5,844 nucleotides of DNA from Actinomycetota bacterium. GTDB lineage: Bacteria > Actinomycetota > Thermoleophilia > Gaiellales > Gaiellaceae. This document shows, one piece after another, positions 1 to 5,714 of this stretch (positions are counted from its first letter, which is position 1; each line of letters starts with the position of its first letter). The notes under the pieces were generated by a model. That model saw only the letters and a list, made by a program, of their open reading frames with translations. It was not told the origin of the DNA and did not search any database. Made by a program: the position numbers and the translations under genes. The stretch spans positions 1 to 5,844 of the forward strand of contig JACCYG010000049.1 of NCBI GenBank assembly GCA_013696595.1, read 5' to 3'.

Positions 1-591
1 CTCGTGAGCTACAGGATCGAGCTCTTCGTCCTCGACCGCTATCGCGGACTCGACGACGTGGGGATCTACTCCATTGCGATGCAGGCCGCGGAGGCGATGT
101 GGCTGATCGCCGCCGCCGTCGCCAACGCGGTCATCGCGCCGGCCGTGCACGAGAGCGATCGCGGGGCCGCGCGCATCGTCGGTCGCGGCTCGGTGCGGGC
201 GCTTCTGATCACGGCCGGTGTCGGCGCTCTCGTCGCGCTGCTCGCGCCGTTCGCCATCCCGGTCATCTTCGGCGAGGCGTTCCACGGAGCCTCGAGGCCG
301 CTCCTGCTCCTCCTTCCGGGCGTCGTCCTCTACGCGCCCGTGACCGTCCTCGTCGTTTACCTCTCTGTTCGTCGAGGCCGGCCGGAGCTCAGCCTCATGG
401 TCGCGCTCGCGGGGATGGCCCTGACCCTCGGCGCGGCAATTGTGCTCATCCCCGACCACGGAAGCGCCGGCGCGGCGGTCGCGAGCACGATCGGGTACGC
501 GGCGGGCGCTCTTCTCGCCTGGTTCTTCTTCGTACGCCTCTCACGCGCCCACGAGCACGATCCCGGCCACTACGAGCGCGGCCCCGGCTAG
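1..591 (+). CDS. Polysaccharide flippase-like membrane protein (Wzx/MATE fold), C-terminal part
   Basis: The frame is open from base 1 (CTC) to the TAG at 589-591, so the N-terminal half lies outside the window. The GTG at 4 is almost certainly internal. The visible 196 residues begin with YRIELFVLDRYRGLDDVGIY, the pattern of flippases of the polysaccharide biosynthesis/MVF type, in which a charged loop precedes 'G-x-Y-S-x-A'. Hydrophobic helices follow. Numbered from the GTG at 4, they lie at about 29-48, 66-90, 98-121, 129-150 and 155-178, and a short polar tail rich in His and Glu ends the protein. Family members are usually 400-500 residues with 12-14 helices, so a little under half is present. 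The family moves lipid-linked saccharides across the cytoplasmic membrane; the substrate here is unknown. The last 51 bp overlap the convergent transporter gene. The fold is fairly sure, the exact subfamily less so. Confidence 0.8.
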   Translation, partial: LVSYRIELFVLDRYRGLDDVGIYSIAMQAAEAMWLIAAAVANAVIAPAVHESDRGAARIVGRGSVRALLITAGVGALVALLAPFAIPVIFGEAFHGASRPLLLLLPGVVLYAPVTVLVVYLSVRRGRPELSLMVALAGMALTLGAAIVLIPDHGSAGAAVASTIGYAAGALLAWFFFVRLSRAHEHDPGHYERGPG

Positions 592-1362
592 CCGGGTCGG
601 GCGCACGTCCTCCTTGAGCACGACCCAGGCCAGCAGGGCCGCGATCACGACGCTCGTCTCGCGGACCGCCGCGACCGGCGCCGCCGGCGCACGTTCGAGC
701 GCGAGGAGGACGAGCGTGTACGCGCCGAGCGTCGCGACACCCGCGACAACGGACGCGGGATTCAGCTCGGCGCGAATGGCGGCCGCACCTCGCAGTCGCG
801 CGAACACGGCCGCGTATATGACGGTCGGGACGATCATCTCCAGCTCGACGTAGGTGAGCGCGCTCGCGTGACGGATGCCCTCGTTGTCGCTCAACGTGTA
901 CGCAGCGATGAACGCTGCAATGGAGAGGCCGAGGACGACGCCGGTCGTGTCCGCGTGTCTCCGGAAACCGCGGACGAGAAGGACGCCGGCGGCTATAAGG
1001 CAAACGCCGCTGACCTGAGCGGCCGACGTTCCCACGCCCAGCGCGAGGACGGCGATCCCGAGCACGAGCACGGGCGCGACGCCGCGCGCGAGCGGGTACA
1101 CGAGCGAGAGCTCGGATCGGCGATACGCCGCCGCGAGCAGGACGACGTAGCCGAGTTGGAAGAGCGAGCTCGCCGCCAGGTAGGGCCAGACAGCAGCGTC
1201 GAGATCCCAGAAGACGATCGCCGTCGGCGCGTACACGACAATCGAGACGACGAGCGCGACGACCGTCGCAGCTTCCGGGTCTCGAGCCCGCGCGAGCAGC
1301 ACGTTCCAGAGCGCGTGGACGAAAGCCGCCGTGAGCGCGAGGGCGAGGGCGGAAGGGGGCAA
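541..1362 (-). CDS. EamA-domain (DMT superfamily) transporter
   Basis: The 273-residue product has about ten hydrophobic helices in two EamA repeats, the normal size for a drug/metabolite transporter. The first repeat opens with a helix at residues 4-20 containing HALWN and carries the typical RRSELSLVYPLARGVAPVLV stretch at about 81-100. The second repeat has RAPAAPVAAVRETSVVIAAL at about 224-243, followed by the conserved LKEDVRPTRLAGAALVVAGI ending in the last helix. The cargo cannot be inferred. The frame stays open for 81 more codons upstream, but those codons are polar, lie antisense to the HAD gene and show no transporter character. I therefore chose the TTG at 1362 (1362-1360 on the + strand), with GGGGAGA about 12 nt upstream. 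That start is uncertain by a few codons. The gene is convergent with the flippase (51 bp overlap) and divergent from the HAD gene, with only about 22 bp between the starts. Confidence 0.88.
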   Translation of the reverse strand: MPPSALALALTAAFVHALWNVLLARARDPEAATVVALVVSIVVYAPTAIVFWDLDAAVWPYLAASSLFQLGYVVLLAAAYRRSELSLVYPLARGVAPVLVLGIAVLALGVGTSAAQVSGVCLIAAGVLLVRGFRRHADTTGVVLGLSIAAFIAAYTLSDNEGIRHASALTYVELEMIVPTVIYAAVFARLRGAAAIRAELNPASVVAGVATLGAYTLVLLALERAPAAPVAAVRETSVVIAALLAWVVLKEDVRPTRLAGAALVVAGIVLVGA

Positions 1363-1384
1363 GGTCGTGGATAGTCTCCCCGCG

Positions 1385-2029
1385 ATGCGGCCGCAGGCGA
1401 TGTGCTTCGACTTCAACGGGACGCTCTCGGACGACGAGACGATCATGTGCGAGATCTTCATCGAGCTCTTCGCGGAGCACGGCAAGCCGCTCTCCGCGCA
1501 GGAGTATTTCGACGAGCTCGCCGGATATTCGGATCCGGAGATCGTGCGCATGTGGCTCGGACGCAACCATCCGGACGTCGACGAAGTGATCCAGGAGCGG
1601 ATCACGCGCTACCGAGCCGCGGTCGCCGACGGTTCCACCGTCTCGGAGAGCGTGCGTCAGGCAGTCCGCCACGCCGCCGATCACGTTCCGGTCGCCGTCG
1701 TCTCGGGCGCGGCGCGGTCGGAGATCGAGCCGGTGCTCGCGGCAGCCGGGCTCTCGGACGTCCTTGGGATCATCGTTGCGGCGGAGGATGTCGAGAACGG
1801 GAAACCCGAGCCCGACGGCTACCTGCGCGCACTCGCGCTTCTCGACGGCGGGTTCGCGCCCGCCGACGTCCTCGTCTTCGAGGACACGGAGGCGGGCGTG
1901 GCGTCGGCGAAGACCGCCGGGATGCGATGCATCGCGGTGCTCGGAACGCTCGCGCCCGAGCGCCTGGCACGGGCCGACGACATCGTCGAGCGTCTCGATC
2001 TCGAGCTCATGCGCCGTCTTCTCGGTTGA
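1385..2029 (+). CDS. HAD-superfamily hydrolase (beta-phosphoglucomutase/phosphatase-like)
   Basis: The 214-residue protein has the HAD motifs in order. Motif I is FDFNGTL with the nucleophile Asp9. A helical C1-type cap lies at about 18-80 and includes ELAGYSDPEIV. Motif II is VAVVSG with Ser107. Motif III is the Lys of NGKPEPDGYLRAL (Lys140). Motif IV is VFEDTEAGVASAKTAGM with Glu167-Asp168. The layout matches cap-bearing phosphatases and phosphosugar mutases, which act in the cytoplasm through an aspartyl-phosphate. Motif I has Asn11 where most phosphatases have the acid/base Asp. The start is ambiguous: ATG 1385 lacks a good ribosome site, while the in-frame GTG at 1367 follows GGAAGGGGG (1351-1359) by 7 nt and would add six residues; ATG 1400 is too close to the motif. 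The stop overlaps the TTG start of the phosphodiesterase gene. The next two genes handle glycerol phosphates, so a related phosphate ester is a reasonable but unproven substrate. Confidence 0.88.
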   Translation: MRPQAMCFDFNGTLSDDETIMCEIFIELFAEHGKPLSAQEYFDELAGYSDPEIVRMWLGRNHPDVDEVIQERITRYRAAVADGSTVSESVRQAVRHAADHVPVAVVSGAARSEIEPVLAAAGLSDVLGIIVAAEDVENGKPEPDGYLRALALLDGGFAPADVLVFEDTEAGVASAKTAGMRCIAVLGTLAPERLARADDIVERLDLELMRRLLG

Positions 2030-2673
2030 GACCGCTCGTGATCGCCCACCGCGGCGCATCGTGGGATGCGCCGGAGAACACGATTGCTGCCGTCCGGCGC
2101 GCGATCGAGATGGGCGCCGATTACGTCGAGGTGGACGTGCAGGCGACGCGCGACGGCGAGCTCGTCATCCTCCACGATCGCGTGAAAGTCGCCCGAGCCG
2201 CCCTTCCCCCCGACACGCCGACGCTCGACGAGGTCGTGGAAGAGTGCGCGGGCAAGATCGGCCTCGCGGTCGAGATCAAGAGCCCGTATCTTCATCGCCG
2301 GCACGCGTTGACAGCACGGATCCTCGAGACGGTGAGCGCGCGCCGCGTCGACCCCGACTCGGTCGTTGTCCTTTCCTTCTCACGAAGCGCGATTCTCGAG
2401 ACGCGCCAGAAGCGTCCGGAGCTCCGCACGATCCAGCACGTGGCCTACGTGCCCATCCGAGCAGCCGCGCGGTACGCCTGGGGCGTCGGCTTCGACGACG
2501 CGCGGGCGAGTCGCCGCGGCATTGCGCTGGCGCAACGACTCGGACTCGCGACGACCGTCTACACCGTCAACAACCAGCGCCGCATCCGTGATCTGGCCGC
2601 ACTCGGCGTGACCGGCATCTTCACCGACCGGCCCGACCTCGCCCTCGCGACGCTCACCCGCCCAAGCGCTTGA
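2026..2673 (+). CDS. Glycerophosphodiester phosphodiesterase (short GDPD, UgpQ-like)
   Basis: The predicted enzyme hydrolyses glycerophosphodiesters to glycerol-3-phosphate and an alcohol. Its 215 residues form a TIM-barrel GDPD domain from end to end. AHRGASWDAPENT gives catalytic His8, Arg9 and Glu17. YVEVDVQATRDGELVILHD gives metal ligands Glu35 and Asp37 and the second catalytic His50-Asp51. VEIKSP supplies Glu83 and Lys85. The C-terminal strand is VYTVNN followed by GVTGIFTDRPDLAL, the usual ending. There is no signal peptide, so it is cytoplasmic. TTG 2026 was chosen because it gives MRPLVIAHRGAS, the usual distance to the first His, and overlaps the HAD stop as TTGA; GTG 2038 is the alternative. 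It is shorter than UgpQ (about 247 residues): the segment between HD and TLDEV is only about 15 residues and lacks the usual T-x-G-x-G loop. It directly precedes glpD, whose substrate it would produce. Confidence 0.9.
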   Translation: MRPLVIAHRGASWDAPENTIAAVRRAIEMGADYVEVDVQATRDGELVILHDRVKVARAALPPDTPTLDEVVEECAGKIGLAVEIKSPYLHRRHALTARILETVSARRVDPDSVVVLSFSRSAILETRQKRPELRTIQHVAYVPIRAAARYAWGVGFDDARASRRGIALAQRLGLATTVYTVNNQRRIRDLAALGVTGIFTDRPDLALATLTRPSA

Positions 2674-2681
2674 CGGCGCAT

Positions 2682-2690
2682 TGTTAGGGT
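2682..2690 (+). promoter_or_regulatory. Candidate extended -10 promoter ahead of glpD
   Basis: The 57-bp gap between the phosphodiesterase stop and glpD contains TGTTAGGGT: a TANNNT -10 hexamer (TAGGGT, 2685-2690) preceded by an extended TGn. This is a common actinobacterial -10 form. No -35 box sits at the expected spacing, since the TTGACG at 2670-2675 is too close. A transcript would start near 2697 and leave a leader of about 34-43 nt. The call rests on motif and position only. Confidence 0.3.
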
Positions 2691-2730
2691 TGGCCGCGTT
2701 GGCCGATCCGTTTGCCTGGACGAACAGTTT

Positions 2731-4263
2731 GTGGGGTTCGTGAGTCGCGCCGACGCGCTCGAGCAGCTCGCGGCCCGGGAGTTCGATCTGCTCGTGATCG
2801 GCGGCGGGATCATCGGCGCTGGAATCGCGTGCGAGGGCGCGCGAGCAGGGCTCGCCGTAGCGCTGGTCGACCGTCTCGACTTCGGCTCCGCGACGTCGAG
2901 CGCGTCGTCGAAGCTCATCCACGGAGGCCTCCGCTACCTCCGCCTCGGAGACATTCGGCTCGTCCGGGAGGCGCACGAGGAGCGGCGACTCCTCCTGAAG
3001 GTCATCGCGCCTCATCTCGTTCAGCCGCTTCGATTTCTGCTTCCGCTTTACGAGCACGGCCCGTACCGGCCGCTCGCGCTTCGGGCAGGCCTCTTGCTCT
3101 ACTCGACGCTCGCCCGCGAGCGATTCGGCGGGATCGTCTCGGCCGAGCGCGCGCGAGCGCGCGTGCCGGATCTTCGCATCGACGGACTCCGTGGCTGCGG
3201 CCTGTACGCCGACGCCTGGACGAACGACAGCCGCCTTTGCCTCGCGAACGTGCGCGGAGCGGCGGAGGACGGCGCGACAGTTCTGAACTACGCCGCCGTC
3301 CGCTCGCTCCGGGTCGTCCGGGGCCGCATCGTCGGAGCCGACGTCGAGGACGGCATCGGGGGAAACAACGTTTCTGTGCAGACGCGGACCGTCGTGAATG
3401 CGACCGGGCCGTGGGTCGACGAGGTTCGGCGTCTCGAGGACCCTGGCTGCCCGCGGTCGAGCCGCCTCAGCAAGGGCGTCCACGTCCTCGTCCGACCCGA
3501 ACATGCGTGGTCCGCCGCACTGACGATCCCGCACGACAGGGTGCGCGTCTCCTTCGCGGTCCCGTGGGAGGGGATGCTCATGCTCGGCACGACTGACACG
3601 GCGTACGACGGTGACCCGGCCGACGTTCGACCGACGGAAGAGGACATCGAGCAGGTTCTCGGGGAGGCGGCCATCGCGCTCGATACGAGCCTCGTCGAGC
3701 GCGACCGGGTGCGGTACGCCTTTGCCGGCCTCCGGGTGCTGCCCGGCACCGGCCGCGACACGGCGCGTGCGCGGCGAGAGACCGTACTGCTTCGCGGCCC
3801 GGCCGGAATGCTCTCGGTCGCAGGCGGAAAGCTCACGACGTACCGGCGCATCGCGCACAACGTGCTGCAGGCGCTGCGCGCAGAGCTCGGCCTCCATTCG
3901 ATCGACACCGACGCCCGACCGCTTCCCGGAGCGGGAAGGGTCGCGGACATCGCGGCTTGGCTCGCAACGGAACCGACGGAGATCGAGCCGGCCACGCGCT
4001 CGCATCTCGCGCGCCTCTACGGAACATTCGCGCAAGACGTACTGGCGGAGGCCGAGCCCAACGCGGAGCTCCTTCGGCCCCTGCATCCCGACGGCCCTGA
4101 CATCGCCGCTCAGGTCGCGTATGCCCGGCGCGCTGAGTGGGCCTGTTCGGTCGACGACGTCCTGCGCAGGCGAACGACCCTTGCCGTTCGCGGGCTCGCG
4201 GAGCCCGCCGTGGTCGCCCGGGTCGACGAGCTCCTCCACGGAGACGTCCGCTCGGCCGCGTGA
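2731..4263 (+). CDS. glpD: FAD-dependent glycerol-3-phosphate dehydrogenase
   Basis: GlpD oxidises sn-glycerol-3-phosphate to dihydroxyacetone phosphate at the inner face of the membrane and passes electrons to quinone. The 510 residues match the family length (about 500). The N-terminal FAD-binding Rossmann motif is LLVIGGGIIGAGIACEGARA at about 20-39. It is followed by the GlpD signature around TSSASSKLIHGGLRYL (55-70). VVNATGPWVD lies at 221-230, SKGVHVLV at 247-254, GTTDTAYDGDP at 286-296, the substrate-site AGLRVLPGTGRD at 332-343 and the second FAD contact SVAGGKLTTYRRIA at 362-375. The C-terminal helical cap domain spans about 420-505. The start is uncertain: GTG 2731 has only a weak GGA upstream, and GTG 2740 would remove three residues. 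The stop overlaps the deacetylase ATG as TGATG. Its place after the phosphodiesterase gene fits a route from glycerophosphodiesters into glycolysis. Confidence 0.94.
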   Translation: MGFVSRADALEQLAAREFDLLVIGGGIIGAGIACEGARAGLAVALVDRLDFGSATSSASSKLIHGGLRYLRLGDIRLVREAHEERRLLLKVIAPHLVQPLRFLLPLYEHGPYRPLALRAGLLLYSTLARERFGGIVSAERARARVPDLRIDGLRGCGLYADAWTNDSRLCLANVRGAAEDGATVLNYAAVRSLRVVRGRIVGADVEDGIGGNNVSVQTRTVVNATGPWVDEVRRLEDPGCPRSSRLSKGVHVLVRPEHAWSAALTIPHDRVRVSFAVPWEGMLMLGTTDTAYDGDPADVRPTEEDIEQVLGEAAIALDTSLVERDRVRYAFAGLRVLPGTGRDTARARRETVLLRGPAGMLSVAGGKLTTYRRIAHNVLQALRAELGLHSIDTDARPLPGAGRVADIAAWLATEPTEIEPATRSHLARLYGTFAQDVLAEAEPNAELLRPLHPDGPDIAAQVAYARRAEWACSVDDVLRRRTTLAVRGLAEPAVVARVDELLHGDVRSAA

Positions 4264-5078
4264 TGGCAAGCATCGTCTGCCTCACCTTCGACTTCGACGC
4301 TCTGTCCGTCTGGCTCGCTTACGAGAAGGTCACGCCGGCGATGCTTCAGCGCGGCGAGTACGGCGCTCGCGTCGGCGTGCCACGGGTCCTCCGCCTGCTG
4401 GAAGCCCACGGGCTCAAGGCGACGTTCTTCGTCCCCGGCCACACGGTGGAGTCGTTTCCCGAGGAGACCGCGTCCATCCTCGAAGCCGACCACGAGGTGG
4501 CCCACCACTCCTACGCGCATGTCGATCCGAGCACACAGAAGCCCGAGGAGGAGCGCGCGGACATGGAGCGCGCGCTGCAGGTCCTCGACGGGATCGGCGT
4601 GCAGCCGCACGGCTTCCGCTCGCCGTCCGCGGACCTCTCCGAGGTCACGCTGGCACTCGTCGAGGAGCTCGGCTTCGTGTACGACTCGAGTCTCATGACG
4701 GACGACTACCGCCCGTTCCATCCGCGTATCGGCGACCAGGTCTCGCGTGGGCAGCCGCTCGAGCGCGGACGCGAGTCGCGTCTGTGGGAGCTCCCGCTCT
4801 CGTTCGAGCTCGACGACTGGGTCCACTTTCAGTTCAATTTCGACCCGTACCGGAAGGGAGGCGCGACGCCGAGCGACGTGCTCGAGATCTGGCAGGGAGA
4901 ATTCGACTGGATGAACGAGAACGCGGACGACGGCATCCTCACGGTGACCATGCATCCCCAGGTGATCGGCCGCGGCCATCGGATCGCCATGCTCGAACGG
5001 TTCATCGAGCATTGCGCCGAAGCCGGCGCCGGCTTCGAGCGAATGGGCGACGTTGCGAGGAAACTTCCGGCCTCATGA
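4263..5078 (+). CDS. NodB-fold polysaccharide deacetylase family protein (HpPgdA/PuuE-like)
   Basis: The 271 residues form a carbohydrate-esterase-4-type barrel. They resemble the HpPgdA (Helicobacter peptidoglycan deacetylase)/PuuE allantoinase/cyclic-imidase branch more than secreted chitin deacetylases. Visible features are TFDFDA with Asp10 and Asp12; GVPRVLRLLEAHGLKATFFV and PGHTVESFPEE; the metal-binding HHSYAH (His82, His86); GFRSPSADLS (Arg119); YDSSLMTDDYRPF; LWELPLSFELDDW; and TMHPQVIGRGHR, with His231 as the late catalytic His. The order and spacing match my memory of HpPgdA closely. There is no signal peptide or membrane anchor, so it probably acts in the cytoplasm and is unlikely to modify mature cell wall. 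The substrate could be an N-acetyl sugar, a cyclic imide or another amide. ATG 4263 overlaps the glpD stop (TGATG), and its own stop overlaps the VOC ATG (ATGA), so both junctions look translationally coupled. Family is sure, function is not. Confidence 0.88.
   Translation: MASIVCLTFDFDALSVWLAYEKVTPAMLQRGEYGARVGVPRVLRLLEAHGLKATFFVPGHTVESFPEETASILEADHEVAHHSYAHVDPSTQKPEEERADMERALQVLDGIGVQPHGFRSPSADLSEVTLALVEELGFVYDSSLMTDDYRPFHPRIGDQVSRGQPLERGRESRLWELPLSFELDDWVHFQFNFDPYRKGGATPSDVLEIWQGEFDWMNENADDGILTVTMHPQVIGRGHRIAMLERFIEHCAEAGAGFERMGDVARKLPAS
5018..5037. repeat. Perfect 20-bp GC-rich palindrome inside the deacetylase gene
   Basis: The sequence CGAAGCCGGCGCCGGCTTCG is its own reverse complement over 20 bp, centred between 5027 and 5028. 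It lies about 40 bp before the deacetylase stop and encodes part of AEAGAGFE. It has no unpaired loop and no following T-run, so it is not a typical terminator. The symmetry is certain; any function is not, and GC-rich Ala/Gly codons could produce it by chance. Confidence 0.5.
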
Positions 5079-5572
5079 GCGAGACCATCGATCCCCGCGT
5101 CCGGATCGGGCACGTTCACCTCAAGGTCGCGAACATCCAGCGCGCGCTCGATTTCTACTGCGGCGTTCTCGGCTTCGAGCTTCAGCAGGGCTGGGACGAT
5201 CAGGCCGCGTTCATCTCCGCCGGCGGATACCACCATCACATCGGCTTGAACACCTGGGAGAGCCGCGGCGGTTCGCCGCCCCCGCCGGGAACGACGGGGC
5301 TCTACCACCTCGCGATCCTCTATCCGACGCGAGAGCTCCTCGGGGACGCTCTTCGCCGCCTGCTCGAGGCCGGCGTTCGGCTCGAGGGGGCCTCCGACCA
5401 CGGCGTCAGCGAGGCGCTCTACCTGCGCGACCCGGACGGCAACGGCGTCGAGCTCTACTGGGACCGACCCGAGGAGGAATGGCCACGCCCGAGCGACGGC
5501 GAGGGAGTCGCCATGTTCACGCGGCCGCTCGACGTTCAGGGCCTCCTCGCCGCGGGTACCGAGCGGCCATGA
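5075..5572 (+). CDS. VOC-family protein (glyoxalase / CatE-like extradiol dioxygenase fold)
   Basis: The 165 residues hold two paired beta-alpha-beta-beta-beta modules of the vicinal oxygen chelate fold. Module one starts IGHVHLKVANIQRALDFYCG and continues to VLGFELQQGW. Module two starts GLYHLAILYPTRELLGDALR and ends ALYLRDPDGNGVELYWDRP. Likely metal ligands by family position are His13, His78 and Glu126. The HHH run at 53-55 and SDHGVSEALYL (108-118) are typical of the CatE group, where the His (here His109) may be the acid/base residue. The family includes ring-cleaving catechol dioxygenases, glyoxalases and fosfomycin-type enzymes, so the reaction is not fixed by sequence. The acidic tail EEEWPRPSDGEG with FTRPLDVQGLL is usual in this group. 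The start overlaps the deacetylase stop (ATGA) and the stop overlaps the next small gene (ATGA). The protein is complete, single-domain length and cytoplasmic. Confidence 0.88.
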   Translation: MSETIDPRVRIGHVHLKVANIQRALDFYCGVLGFELQQGWDDQAAFISAGGYHHHIGLNTWESRGGSPPPPGTTGLYHLAILYPTRELLGDALRRLLEAGVRLEGASDHGVSEALYLRDPDGNGVELYWDRPEEEWPRPSDGEGVAMFTRPLDVQGLLAAGTERP

Positions 5573-5700
5573 GCGAGCAAGAGCAAGAGCGGGAGCCCGG
5601 CAAGGACGAGCTTCAGGAGGAGCAGGAGGGCAAGGGCTACGGCGAGGACGAGGACGAACGCGACGAGACGCTCGCACGCGAGAGCGACGAGCGCTCCTAG
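5569..5700 (+). CDS. Small, highly acidic hypothetical protein (43 aa)
   Basis: ATG 5569 overlaps the VOC stop as ATGA, and the frame runs 43 residues to TAG 5698-5700. Nineteen residues are Asp or Glu (14 Glu, 5 Asp), against six Arg/Lys, and only a handful are hydrophobic (two Leu, one Tyr, one Ala). It is therefore almost surely disordered in solution and strongly negative. No known domain is recognised. There is no good Shine-Dalgarno sequence before the ATG, so translation would depend on coupling to the VOC gene. The ATGA junction matches others in the run, which argues for a real gene. The alternative is a low-complexity GA-rich tail that happens to be open. If real, it might act as a charged binding partner or hydration protein, but nothing shows this. 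Confidence 0.55.
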   Translation: MSEQEQEREPGKDELQEEQEGKGYGEDEDERDETLARESDERS

Positions 5701-5704
5701 CGCC

Positions 5705-5710
5705 GAGGGG
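5705..5710 (+). promoter_or_regulatory. Ribosome binding site of the 39-aa membrane protein
   Basis: GAGGGG sits four bases before ATG 5715. It is the clearest Shine-Dalgarno-like site near any start in this window and is the main argument that the short gene following it is translated. The spacing is slightly short. Confidence 0.5.
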
Positions 5711-5714
5711 CTGG

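Noticed and set aside
1363..1605. Minus-strand N-terminal extension of the transporter (81 codons)
   Set aside because: It is polar and Ser-rich with no hydrophobic helix, and it is antisense to the HAD catalytic and cap regions.
446..2059. Long minus-strand open frame of 537 codons
   Set aside because: It crosses the transporter and HAD genes in another frame and reads as Arg/Gly/Asp-rich low-complexity sequence with no domain. It is a GC-rich shadow frame.
2670..2675. TTGACG as a -35 box before glpD
   Set aside because: It is only 9 bp from the TAGGGT hexamer, and no -10-like sequence lies 16-18 bp downstream (GCCGCG at that place).
2380..4269. Long minus-strand open frame of 629 codons opposite glpD
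   Set aside because: It is antisense to the clearly recognised GlpD and the 3' end of the phosphodiesterase gene, and its composition is Arg/Asp/Glu-rich with no recognisable motif.
3611..5074. Upstream extension of the VOC frame
   Set aside because: The frame is open far upstream, but that part is Arg/Ser-rich shadow sequence across glpD and the deacetylase gene. Homology begins at the ATGA start at 5075.
5691..5703. Small hairpin GCGCT-CCT-AGCGC over the acidic gene stop
   Set aside because: A five-base stem with a three-base loop and no T-run is too weak to call a terminator, and another gene follows directly.
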